DNA from: Halopseudomonas sabulinigri | GTDB taxonomy: Bacteria > Pseudomonadota > Gammaproteobacteria > Pseudomonadales > Pseudomonadaceae | DNA: 64,000 bases | Direction of reading: 5' to 3' | Assembly: GCF_900105255.1 (NCBI RefSeq) | Contig: NZ_LT629763.1 | Span: forward strand, 3,249,001 to 3,313,000 | In this document: one piece after another, positions 20,561 through 28,430 of the stretch | How positions within the stretch are numbered: position 1 is the first letter of the stretch | Layout: each line of letters begins with the position of its first letter | The notes under the pieces: model-generated | Told to the model about the DNA's origin: nothing | What the model saw: the letters and a program-made list of their open reading frames with translations, nothing else | Database searches by the model: none | Position numbers and translations under genes: made by a program

Positions 20561-21919
20561 TTAGCGTTGAGATTCGCGCATCACGATGGCTTCGGGGTTT
20601 AGCTCACGTTCAGTGCGAGCTTCGGTGAGAACCTGATAGCCGCCATCCATCCCGTCGTTGACGATGCCGTACATGCCTTTATTAAAGTCGTACATGGCGT
20701 GCTTCACGACGTAGGGGATGTCGTGGTCATAGAACTGGACACCTCCAAGCATCATCGAGCGATACAGCTGGCCGTTCTGATCCCAGGCATCGTACAGGCC
20801 GGCACCATAGGTATCTTCATCGAGATAGTAGGTGCGCTTGCTGTAAACGTGACGCATACCTGGTTTCAAGGTTGCTTCAACCTCCCATACACGGTGCAGC
20901 TCCCAGCGCTCGCATTCGGGGTTTACATGAGAGGTGCGGAACTGGTCCTCACAATCGAAGTAGAACTTGTAGGTGTTGTATGGAATCAGCATCTCTTTGC
21001 GCCCAACAAGCTTGAAATCAAACCTATCCTGCACGCCTGAGAACATGAATAGTTCGTCGAACAGCTCCAAGCCGCCCATGCTTCCCACCGGAGTGTCGTA
21101 ATTGAACTCGGGGGCGAGTTTGATGCGCCGCTGTCCAGGGGTGTAGCTCCAGGCGCGGCGCGGCTTGTCGGTCGGATCGATAAAGTCCATCAGGCCAGTG
21201 AGCTCTCCCGCTTTGCGTGCGGGTTGCTTGGTCAGCGAGTAAACACGGTAAAAAAGATCCTCCGGCCGGCCTGGTACGTCTGTCTGGTAGTAAGGGCGCT
21301 CAACGAACGTAGCTTGGTTGGCAGACTGGGTTACTGACCCGTTTCTATCAACGACCCAGGTGTTGGACGAAGAGGTGGTGGTACCAAACTTGCCGTCGTT
21401 ATAACGCACGAGCAGGTTCCAGATTACTTCATTGCCTGTCTGGGGGATCGGAAAGGGTAAACCGCCACGACAATTTGGCTCAATCGCCAAGCCGTCCTTC
21501 AGGGTATTGCAGGTAGTTGCGTTACGCACCGTTGCGTCCAGCACTTCCTGCGGGTAGGCAGCAGATCTGTGGCTGGGGTAAATGTCCATGTAGTAATCGG
21601 GGTTGCGCTTCAATACCTCTATCTGCCCCGCGCTAAGCAGGTGCTCGTGCTCGCTTAGATTGGCCGCAGTTATTCGATACAGGGGTTTGTCCGCAGCATA
21701 GGGGTCTTTCCAAAACCCTGTACCTGGCTCGAATCCCGGGGGGGAGGTTCGCAGCCCCCCCTCATAGGCCGGAATGCTGCCATCGGCGTTCGCGGCCTGA
21801 ATAGCGCCCAATGGTGTGAGGGTATCGCCGATAGCGCTGGCTTCATCCGGGCTCACTGCGGCCAGAGATGTGGCGGACAGGCCGCCAACTAGCAATCCAA
21901 TAGCAATTTTCAGTTTCAT
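20561..21919 (-). CDS. DUF1329 family exported protein (copy 2)
   Basis: 452 residues with signal peptide (about 1-20, MKLKIAIGLLVGGLSATSLAA). It closely parallels the 454-residue DUF1329 protein at 9498-10862: the same IPAYEGGLRTSPPGFEPG, NATTCNTL, RRAWSYTPGQRRIKLAPEF and RSMMLGGVQFYDHDIPY blocks. The two copies lie in opposite orientation about 10 kb apart. This one heads a minus-strand unit with a hydrolase and a VOC protein and lacks its own DUF1302 partner. Function presumed to be periplasmic handling of a hydrophobic molecule. Confidence 0.88.
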   Translation of the reverse strand: MKLKIAIGLLVGGLSATSLAAVSPDEASAIGDTLTPLGAIQAANADGSIPAYEGGLRTSPPGFEPGTGFWKDPYAADKPLYRITAANLSEHEHLLSAGQIEVLKRNPDYYMDIYPSHRSAAYPQEVLDATVRNATTCNTLKDGLAIEPNCRGGLPFPIPQTGNEVIWNLLVRYNDGKFGTTTSSSNTWVVDRNGSVTQSANQATFVERPYYQTDVPGRPEDLFYRVYSLTKQPARKAGELTGLMDFIDPTDKPRRAWSYTPGQRRIKLAPEFNYDTPVGSMGGLELFDELFMFSGVQDRFDFKLVGRKEMLIPYNTYKFYFDCEDQFRTSHVNPECERWELHRVWEVEATLKPGMRHVYSKRTYYLDEDTYGAGLYDAWDQNGQLYRSMMLGGVQFYDHDIPYVVKHAMYDFNKGMYGIVNDGMDGGYQVLTEARTERELNPEAIVMRESQR

Positions 21920-22237
21920 GATCTTTCTCCGTTTTTGTTTTTATAAAGAGAGCGCGAAAAATCGCTGTCCGGCACTGCTGCCAGGCAACGAGTTCGAGGT
22001 TAGGTAGTAGAACAATGAAGGCGCGGGACGTGCATCCCGATTTCCCTGCGCAGGAACGCCTTCCGGCAGGCAGAGCTGACCGGAACCGGCTTCACCCTGG
22101 ATGTAAACCAGAGATGCTTTCACTTTATTTCCTTTTATTTTTATTTTTCAAAGGCTTTCATCGTGCTCCCAGCCCAGCCTGGATGGGCTGTACAGCCGAA
22201 TCTGATTGCCTGCCTAAGACCCTAGCAGAGCATTGAA

Positions 22238-22280
22238 AATAATTCCACATGTAGATTGAAATTCTACAATTGGAATTATT
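22238..22280. promoter_or_regulatory. 43-bp dyad symmetry, candidate operator
   Basis: Outer arms AATAATTCCA (22238-22247) and TGGAATTATT (22271-22280) are perfectly complementary. Inner arms TGTAGA (22250-22255) and TCTACA (22263-22268) are also perfect and concentric, so 17 of 21 pairs match. Two nested sites are typical of TetR-like or GntR-like operators. Confidence 0.5.
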
Positions 22281-22337
22281 CTGTCAGGATGCTTGAAGCG
22301 AGAGGAAGGGTTGTTTTGCTCTTTGCTCGCACGTCAG

Positions 22338-22384
22338 GGCGCTGGTTATCCGTTTTACGCTCGGTAAAACGGATAACCAGCGCC
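22338..22384. repeat. Perfect 21-bp inverted repeat with 5-nt loop
   Basis: The arm at 22338-22358 begins GGCGCTGGTTATCC. It is exactly complementary to the arm at 22364-22384, with loop GCTCG. No T-run follows, so it is not a standard intrinsic terminator. It may be a structured leader, a small RNA hairpin or the remnant of a mobile palindrome. Confidence 0.6.
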
Positions 22385-22555
22385 TCCGGTTCTTTCTTGT
22401 TACGTTCCCGATTGCCGTATACAGCGGACGGCGAATATTCATGCGTGGTGATGCCAGTGGGTATCGGACGCATTTTTTATTGGGCGTAGCAAGGACTCTG
22501 TCGGCAGGTGTTTGGTAGAGGAAAATCTGAGTCAGCCCAGTAGGGAGATACTTTA

Positions 22556-24145
22556 ATGAATAACAAAAATACCGATTTCGACGTGATTGTCGTGGGCGGG
22601 GGAAGCAATGGCCTTTCAGCGGGTTGCTATCTCGGCCTTGAGGGCAAGCGTGTTCTTGTTCTAGAGGCGTTGGACAAGGTGGGTGGGATGGCGTCGTCCG
22701 GCTATCTCATCCCTGAGGCGCCGGAGCACCTGGTGCATCCTTGTGCGCTCGACATGATGTCGATGCGCGTGCACTCCCATGTACCGGAGGAGCTAGGCTT
22801 GGCCGACCACGGCTTTGACTCTATCGAGTTGTCGCCGGGTTATGTCTATTTACACCCCGATGGAAGCTCGTTGATCTTTTGGCGAGATCGGCAAAAAACA
22901 GCAGATGAAATTCGTCGGTATAGCCACAAGGATGCTGCTGCATTTCTTGAGTTCATGGATGTTATCGACATGTTCATGGATATAGCCCTGCCTATGATGC
23001 GGGTAGATCCCGCGCGGTTCAACTTGACAAGTAAGCTTAAAGTTCTAGGCGTGGCGCTGAAGAACCGGCGCCTTAAGCCTGAACTCATGGCGCTGATGAC
23101 AGGGTCCGCTCATCAGGCTGCCAAGGAACGTTTCGAGCACCCGGTGACCATTTCCGCGATGTGCGCGCTGACGGGACTGGCAGGTGATATTCGGGCTGAT
23201 GGCGGCGGTATCTACTATGCGCTACTTGGGTTTCTGCACCGCTTTGGCGTGGGACGGGTCAGGGGAGGTATGCAGCAATTGAGTAACGCAATGTGCTCGC
23301 GTCTCGAGGAGCTGGGTGGCAAGGTGATTACGTCTGCCACTGTGACTGAAATCATCTCTTCGCAGGGCAAAATCGAAGGCGTTCGACTTGCTGATGGGCG
23401 CACTTTCACTGCGCCCGCGGTGATAGCAGGTTGTCACCCCAAGGTAGCGCTGGAAATGGTAACCCCGGGCGAAATGCCTGCTCACCTGCTCACGCGGGTA
23501 GCCATGGCTCCTGCCAACGCGAAGGGCTCGGGCCCACTGAAAGTGGATGTCGCGCTTGACGGTTTGTTGTCGGTTCCACGCTATGAGGCCATCCGCGGCG
23601 ACGGAATTGATTTACGCAAGACGGTCCTGTTGATCGGTACGGAAGACGCAGTACTTGAAAGCTTCGCCGCCTGTGAGCGTGGCGAAGTCCCCAGGTACCC
23701 CTACATTACGCTTGCGGTCCCTAGTGCGGCGGATCCGACTCAAGCGCCCGCCGGCCAGGACATCGTATATGTCTATCCGCCAGTCATGCCTGTCAACCCC
23801 AGTGCAGGCTGGGATGCGCTAAGGGAGACTGTGGCGGACCAGGTGTTGCGCCAATTGGCTGACTACGTGGATGGCATCGATGGTCATGTCATTGGCCGCC
23901 GTATCGAGGCAGCACCGGACTTCACAGAACGGCTAAATACAGTGAATGGCTGTGTAGTCCATATCGACACCACCACCATGCGTTCGAGCACTATGCGGCC
24001 TGCCTATGGGCTGGGTGGCGATACTCTCCCGGTTTCCGGGCTGTATCTGGGTAGCGCAGGCAGCCACCCGGGCGGCGGAGTCAATGGTATGGCCGGCAAG
24101 CTTGCAGCCAAGCGGGTGTCCACGTTTTTGTCGAAGAATTCCTAA
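22556..24145 (+). CDS. Phytoene-desaturase-like FAD oxidoreductase
   Basis: 529 residues. The N-terminal Rossmann FAD motif VIVVGGGSNGLSAGCYLGLEGKRVLVLEA (about residues 10-38) is that of the phytoene desaturase/amine-oxidase flavoprotein superfamily. The C-terminal FAD motif is LYLGSAGSHPGGGVNGMAGKLAA. Relatives introduce double bonds or oxidise alicyclic rings. No carotenoid genes (crtB, crtE) are nearby. It heads an operon with a P450 (75 nt downstream), an unknown protein and a SnoaL-like protein, so a role in desaturating or aromatising a terpenoid ring is plausible. Start ATG 22556 has an AGGGAG site. Confidence 0.82.
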   Translation: MNNKNTDFDVIVVGGGSNGLSAGCYLGLEGKRVLVLEALDKVGGMASSGYLIPEAPEHLVHPCALDMMSMRVHSHVPEELGLADHGFDSIELSPGYVYLHPDGSSLIFWRDRQKTADEIRRYSHKDAAAFLEFMDVIDMFMDIALPMMRVDPARFNLTSKLKVLGVALKNRRLKPELMALMTGSAHQAAKERFEHPVTISAMCALTGLAGDIRADGGGIYYALLGFLHRFGVGRVRGGMQQLSNAMCSRLEELGGKVITSATVTEIISSQGKIEGVRLADGRTFTAPAVIAGCHPKVALEMVTPGEMPAHLLTRVAMAPANAKGSGPLKVDVALDGLLSVPRYEAIRGDGIDLRKTVLLIGTEDAVLESFAACERGEVPRYPYITLAVPSAADPTQAPAGQDIVYVYPPVMPVNPSAGWDALRETVADQVLRQLADYVDGIDGHVIGRRIEAAPDFTERLNTVNGCVVHIDTTTMRSSTMRPAYGLGGDTLPVSGLYLGSAGSHPGGGVNGMAGKLAAKRVSTFLSKNS

Positions 24146-24220
24146 GTCGCCTGTATCGCTTACCCGCGATTACAAGCGTGACTATAACAAAAGACCTGAA
24201 GGTCACAGGGAGAACCATTA

Positions 24221-25498
24221 ATGTCAGCGGAAATGAACGAGCTTGATATCGAGCAGGCTTATCACGCGGTTTCAGATACCTATCTTGGCTCAGCAGTCGA
24301 TATCCACGGGCTGTGCAGGGATAAGCGGATTAACGACCCAGTTATGCGTGGCGACTTCGTAGATAGTTACCTGGGGGTGCCAACCAATGCTGGTGCCAAG
24401 GCGGCCAAGTGCGTTGTCACGCTGTTCAAGCACAAAGACGTGATGGCGGTGCTGCGCGACGCAGAAACCTTCACCAGCGGTTTTATTGCCGAAGGGCTGG
24501 GCGCGTTCTTCGACGGTTTGATTGTGTTAGCCATGGACGGTGAACAGCATCGTCGTACACGGGCCCTGTTGCAGCCAGTGTTCATGCCGGAAACGGTCAA
24601 CAAGTGGCGACCGGAAATCGACAGGGTCATTCGGGAAGAGTTTCTGCTGCCAATGCAGGCAGACAAGAAAGCCAACCTGATGGATTTCGGGTTGTATTTC
24701 CCCATCCGTGAGATGTACGCGCTGATGGGCTTTCCAAGCGACGACCCAGATAAATTCAAACAATACGCTACTTGGGCTCTCGCGCTGGTGGCCGCCAACC
24801 AGATCGATCCGGAGAAAGCGCGTATCTATGGTGCCTTTGCCGGTAAAGCGGTTAAGAACCTGTATGACGCGATAATGCAAATTGTGGTGACAAAACGGGC
24901 TGCTGGCGCAAAGGGCGATGACTTGATCAGTCGAATGATCAACGCTGAATATGAAGGCCGTGCGCTGGATAACCATGAGGTAACTACTTTCGTGCGCTCT
25001 TTGTTACCCGCCGCTGGAGAAACAACCACGCGCACCTTCAGTTCGATCATGACACTGTTGCTTGAGCGGCCAGAGCTGCTGGAACGAGTGAAAAGAGATC
25101 GGGGTTTGATTGGCAAGTTGATCGACGAAACTGTGCGTTATGAGCCTGTAGCAACTTTCAAGGTTCGCCAGGCTTCGAGAGACGTCGAGGTGGGTGGCGT
25201 TCTGGTTCCCAAGGGGGGCTTGGTTCAGTGCATGGTGATATCCGCCAACCGAGACGAAGATGTCTTCGACAACGCAGATCAGTTTGATATTGATCGAAAG
25301 GTGAAGCCTTCCTTCGGCTTCGGCTGGGGGGCGCACATGTGCATCGGTCAGTTTGTTGCCAAGGTCGAAATCAATTGCGCGATCAACGCAATTCTGGATC
25401 TGTTTCCAAACATCCGATTGGACCCAAGTATGCCTGCGCCTGTCATCGCAGGGGCTCAACTGCGAGGTGCGAAATCCATTCATGTGATTTGGGATTGA
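24221..25498 (+). CDS. Cytochrome P450 (copy 1)
   Basis: 425 residues, soluble bacterial P450. The I-helix motif AGETT is at 265-269, ExxR at 303-306 (ETVR), and the haem-binding loop FGWGAHMCIG has its Cys ligand at 374. It is highly similar to the second P450 at 54346-55620, sharing TSGFIAEGLGAFFDGLI, VTTFVRSLLPAAGETTTRTF and CIGQFVAK. P450s of the CYP226 family (DitQ, TdtD) hydroxylate abietane diterpenoids in Pseudomonas; I suspect this family but have not checked. Electrons probably come from the 2Fe-2S ferredoxin and reductase at 28.4-30.0 kb. Confidence 0.93.
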   Translation: MSAEMNELDIEQAYHAVSDTYLGSAVDIHGLCRDKRINDPVMRGDFVDSYLGVPTNAGAKAAKCVVTLFKHKDVMAVLRDAETFTSGFIAEGLGAFFDGLIVLAMDGEQHRRTRALLQPVFMPETVNKWRPEIDRVIREEFLLPMQADKKANLMDFGLYFPIREMYALMGFPSDDPDKFKQYATWALALVAANQIDPEKARIYGAFAGKAVKNLYDAIMQIVVTKRAAGAKGDDLISRMINAEYEGRALDNHEVTTFVRSLLPAAGETTTRTFSSIMTLLLERPELLERVKRDRGLIGKLIDETVRYEPVATFKVRQASRDVEVGGVLVPKGGLVQCMVISANRDEDVFDNADQFDIDRKVKPSFGFGWGAHMCIGQFVAKVEINCAINAILDLFPNIRLDPSMPAPVIAGAQLRGAKSIHVIWD

Positions 25499-25524
25499 TG
25501 CAACCTTAGCGGAGGAATACCAGT

Positions 25525-26556
25525 ATGAAATCTTACAAAAACATCCCCGAGCGTGGCGACTTTGTTTACCAGCAGCTAGTTGGCCCATGCAAAACCACTG
25601 GGCCGGCGTTGAATGAAACACGCTCATTCTTCGGCCTGTTGCTGAGCAAGAGCATGCCTTTTGGCTCTGTACGTGATGATGAGGGGCACATCTACTCATT
25701 TGTTCGCTCGGTAATGGCCCCTACAGGTACGCCCAACCCGACGCGGTTTTTTTATCAGTCTACGCGGATTGACGGCCAGCATATTCGTATGGATACCGAG
25801 CGAATGGCAAAGCAGGCGTTGACGCCAATGCCAACGCAGACACTGGATGGGGATACGGTGCGCTGGACCAGCCTACCCGGAGAAGAGGGCAACCCCTGGT
25901 TACTGGAAGCCTCTGCTGAGCATATCAAGTGGGTGGAAGAGGGGCTGTATGAGCTGCAGGGGAAGCCGGTTGGCTGCGGTATGCAATGGTATTTGCCTGG
26001 CGTTGAGTGGGGCACATTTTATGTCTCGCAACTGTGGAGCCTTTCCGGCGTGTGCGAAGGACGGGAAGTGAAAGGCCTGATGGCACTGGACCAAGTGTAT
26101 ATGGCAGAAGGTGGAGCCATTCATTTCAAGAAAGACTTGGTGGTAAACAACAAAATGCACGTCATCTGGTGGTCTTTTGCCACGGTATACAAGGACGGTA
26201 CATTCGACTCGGGATCATTCATGGTCGGCCATGACAACCTTGGTTACGCCATCTTCAACAATGAGAAAGGCGAGGTGCGTACTACCACCGATATCGAGGG
26301 CGTGGCAGTGCATAAGGACGGCAGTTACTTTCTGGACCATGCGCGAATTGTTTTGGACGGCAGTGAAGAGTGGGAGTTTCTGCCGGACGAAAAGGGTGAA
26401 ATGGCGGACTTTGTTGGCGGCTTTCCAATTACAGCCCAGCAGGAAGGTCGCTGGCGCAGAGTAGGGGATACACGCGAACCGGACCACTGGCTGGCGTGGG
26501 GAGAGTCCGATCGCCGTAATGGGTCAGCGCGTAACGTGCGCGGTGCGGATCTATGA
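25525..26556 (+). CDS. Uncharacterised protein in the P450 operon
   Basis: 343 residues, starting at ATG 25525 after a strong GGAGGAA site. No signal peptide or TM helix is evident. It is rich in Trp, Gly and Tyr with long alternating beta-like stretches (WYLPGVEWGTFYVSQLWSLSG, then MHVIWWSFATVYKDGTFDSG). This hints at a lipocalin or AttH/CrtC-like beta fold, but I do not recognise the family with confidence. It sits between the P450 and a SnoaL-like gene in the same operon and probably binds or converts the same substrate. Confidence 0.75.
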   Translation: MKSYKNIPERGDFVYQQLVGPCKTTGPALNETRSFFGLLLSKSMPFGSVRDDEGHIYSFVRSVMAPTGTPNPTRFFYQSTRIDGQHIRMDTERMAKQALTPMPTQTLDGDTVRWTSLPGEEGNPWLLEASAEHIKWVEEGLYELQGKPVGCGMQWYLPGVEWGTFYVSQLWSLSGVCEGREVKGLMALDQVYMAEGGAIHFKKDLVVNNKMHVIWWSFATVYKDGTFDSGSFMVGHDNLGYAIFNNEKGEVRTTTDIEGVAVHKDGSYFLDHARIVLDGSEEWEFLPDEKGEMADFVGGFPITAQQEGRWRRVGDTREPDHWLAWGESDRRNGSARNVRGADL

Positions 26557-26605
26557 CAGTCTCAATCGCCCGACTGTTCGAGGGCATAAACAGGAGCGGA
26601 ATGTG

Positions 26606-26959
26606 ATGCCAGGCTTAAACCAAAAAGACATAGACGCCTTTTTACACGGCCAAATCGCCTGTTGGAACTCAGGTAACCGTGAAGGCTTCTTCGAGCATTA
26701 TCGGCAGGTTGCCCCAAAGGGCTTGAGCATTGAGTACGTTGGGCGCCCGGAGACGGATGGCTGGCCTGTACTTGAAGCTATGTGGGACCAGCAAAATAGC
26801 CGCTTTTCGGTGGAGGTAGAAGTGAGTATTCTCGGCCCGAATGAAGCAGCCTGTCACCATCGCAATGTGATGCGGGACGGCAGTGGCTCAATTGAGACGA
26901 TCGAGCTGTACCGGTTCGAGGCAGATACAATGAGCGTGCGTTATTTTATCAAACAATAG
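26606..26959 (+). CDS. SnoaL/NTF2-like protein
   Basis: 117 residues from ATG 26606 with AGGAGCGG upstream; an ORF opening at 26519 overlaps the previous gene and is not preferred. The small alpha+beta fold (FLHGQIACWNSGNREGFFEHY...GWPVLEAMWDQQ) resembles SnoaL/NTF2-like isomerases and lyases, including ketosteroid-isomerase-type folds. Catalytic residues were not assigned. Last gene of the flavoprotein-P450 operon, followed by a strong terminator. A cyclase or isomerase role on the P450 product is possible. Confidence 0.72.
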   Translation: MPGLNQKDIDAFLHGQIACWNSGNREGFFEHYRQVAPKGLSIEYVGRPETDGWPVLEAMWDQQNSRFSVEVEVSILGPNEAACHHRNVMRDGSGSIETIELYRFEADTMSVRYFIKQ

Positions 26960-26979
26960 TGTTTGCTCTACTGAGCCAC

Positions 26980-27009
26980 AAAAAACCGCTGCCTTGGCAG
27001 CGGTTTTTT
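26980..27009. terminator. Bidirectional intrinsic terminator
   Basis: AAAAAACCGCTGCC, loop TT, GGCAGCGGTTTTTT: a perfect stem with an A-tract on one side and a T-tract on the other. It separates the convergent SnoaL-like gene and the minus-strand MFS gene. Confidence 0.92.
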
Positions 27010-27038
27010 GTGGGCCATACTCACGCTAGGGCGAAGCT

Positions 27039-28268
27039 TCAACTTTCGCCAAATTGCTCGGTGATTTGACCGGGCGCGTTTGGCTGGCTGATACGATGCA
27101 ATAGCAAACTGGCGGCGCTGAGGCCAAGCATTACAGTGATAACCGGCAATGCAGTTGGGCTCATCCACAGGCTGACGATGCCCACGGCCAAAGTGCCGAA
27201 CAAGAACTGTATGAACCCAATGACTGATGAGGCAGAGCCGGCGCGGTGGCCCTGACTTGCCATTGCCAAGGCTACCGCGTTGGGTGTCAACAGGCCCATG
27301 GAGGTCATGTAGATAAAAAAGCACAGCATAAGCTGCGACAGGTTGATAGTGCCTGCCCAAATGGACAGCGTCGCCATTAGGGTTGCGATTGCTGGCGCAA
27401 GAAGCACATATTTGAGCAAAGTGGCAGGGCCATAGCGAGCGACCAGTTTCGCGTTCAGTTGTGAACCAAAAATCATGCCAAAAGCGTTGAGGCCGAAGAA
27501 CCAGCCAAAGTGGTTAGGTTCGATACCATAGAGGTCGATGATGATCTTGGGGGATCCGGATACATACGCGAACATCCCGCCAAAAGGTAACGCACCTACC
27601 AGGACAAACCGCATAAACTTCCAGTCACAGGCCAGGCTCAGGTATTGATTGAATGCGGAACGTAGTTTCGGCTTGCTGCCGTTGCCGAGACTCGGTGAGG
27701 TTTCCCGCATGCAAAAATGGACACCCAGCAGCAGCGCCAGTCCACAGGCAGCCAGGGTCATGAAAATACCGCGCCAGCCGACTACCAGCAGCAAAGCTCC
27801 GCCTGCAAGCGGTGCCAGAATAGGCCCGAGGCCCAACATCAACATTAGCATCGAAAAGGCTCTCGCGGCCTGTACAGTGGAGGTTCGGTCGCGGATGACT
27901 GCCCTGCTGATGACTACGCCAGCTCCCCCGCCCAGCGCCTGGCAAAAGCGTGCGGCGGTCAGCGTTGTCAGATCCGTTGCGAAGGCACAGCCAATTGATG
28001 CGATGAAGAATAAGGTTAACCCTGCATAGAGCGGTGGCTTGCGGCCGTAGAGGTCGCTGAGCGGGCCGTAGAGCAACTGCCCAAATGCCATTCCCAGAAG
28101 AAATACGGCCAAGGTGATTTGCACCTCTGACGAGCTGACTTGCAGTTGGCTCGCAATTACCGGAAAGGCTGGCAAGTAAAGGTCGACGGAGAGCGGCGAA
28201 AGGGCCGTCAGCATGGCGAGTAAAAATAGCCAGCCGGGAAGCAGCGGTATCTTCTCAGGAAGCGTCAT
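27039..28268 (-). CDS. MFS drug-resistance-type transporter (Bcr/CflA-like)
   Basis: 409 residues, about 12 TM helices. The N-terminal segment LSPLSVDLYLPAFPVIASQLQVS and the loop LYGPLSDLYGRKPPL (MFS motif A between TM2 and TM3) are typical of the Bcr/CflA branch of 12-TM drug:H+ antiporters. ARFCQALGGGAGVVISRAVIRD fits the TM4 region. It may export toxic hydrophobic intermediates or the diterpenoid itself. It is isolated from the upstream ferredoxin reductase by a terminator at 28379-28416 and so is probably transcribed separately. Confidence 0.85.
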   Translation of the reverse strand: MTLPEKIPLLPGWLFLLAMLTALSPLSVDLYLPAFPVIASQLQVSSSEVQITLAVFLLGMAFGQLLYGPLSDLYGRKPPLYAGLTLFFIASIGCAFATDLTTLTAARFCQALGGGAGVVISRAVIRDRTSTVQAARAFSMLMLMLGLGPILAPLAGGALLLVVGWRGIFMTLAACGLALLLGVHFCMRETSPSLGNGSKPKLRSAFNQYLSLACDWKFMRFVLVGALPFGGMFAYVSGSPKIIIDLYGIEPNHFGWFFGLNAFGMIFGSQLNAKLVARYGPATLLKYVLLAPAIATLMATLSIWAGTINLSQLMLCFFIYMTSMGLLTPNAVALAMASQGHRAGSASSVIGFIQFLFGTLAVGIVSLWMSPTALPVITVMLGLSAASLLLHRISQPNAPGQITEQFGES

Positions 28269-28378
28269 AGCGGAGAGTCCTATCGAATGACACGTGCAAG
28301 CGGCGTTCAGTCAGGCGCCGTGTCGGTTTCAAGAGTGGGTATTGTTTTTTGCTAGCGAGACAGCTGGTGGGTGACGCT

Positions 28379-28416
28379 AAAAAAGCCCCCTCAAGCCCAG
28401 CAGGCTATCGGGGGCT
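28379..28416 (-). terminator. Intrinsic terminator after the ferredoxin reductase gene
   Basis: Read on the minus strand, AGCCCCC (28416-28410) pairs with GGGGGCT (28390-28384), followed by a run of T (complement of the A-run 28379-28384). It ends the ferredoxin/reductase transcript. Confidence 0.75.
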
Positions 28417-28430
28417 ACACGATCAACTTG

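Larger units (their letters stand above)
21920..22555. other. 636-nt divergent intergenic region
   Basis: It separates DUF1329 copy 2 (minus) from the flavoprotein/P450 operon (plus). It contains a 43-bp dyad at 22238-22280 and a perfect 21-bp hairpin at 22338-22384, both listed separately. Short ORFs here show no recognisable protein features and were not called. The size and structures suggest a complex promoter or a small RNA. Confidence 0.6.

Noticed and set aside
22256-22489. Small ORFs in the long divergent intergenic region
   Set aside because: They overlap the palindromes, lack ribosome sites and recognisable motifs.
22556-24145. Carotenoid biosynthesis for the desaturase-like protein
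   Set aside because: No crtB, crtE or crtY-like neighbours; the operon partners are P450 and catabolic genes.
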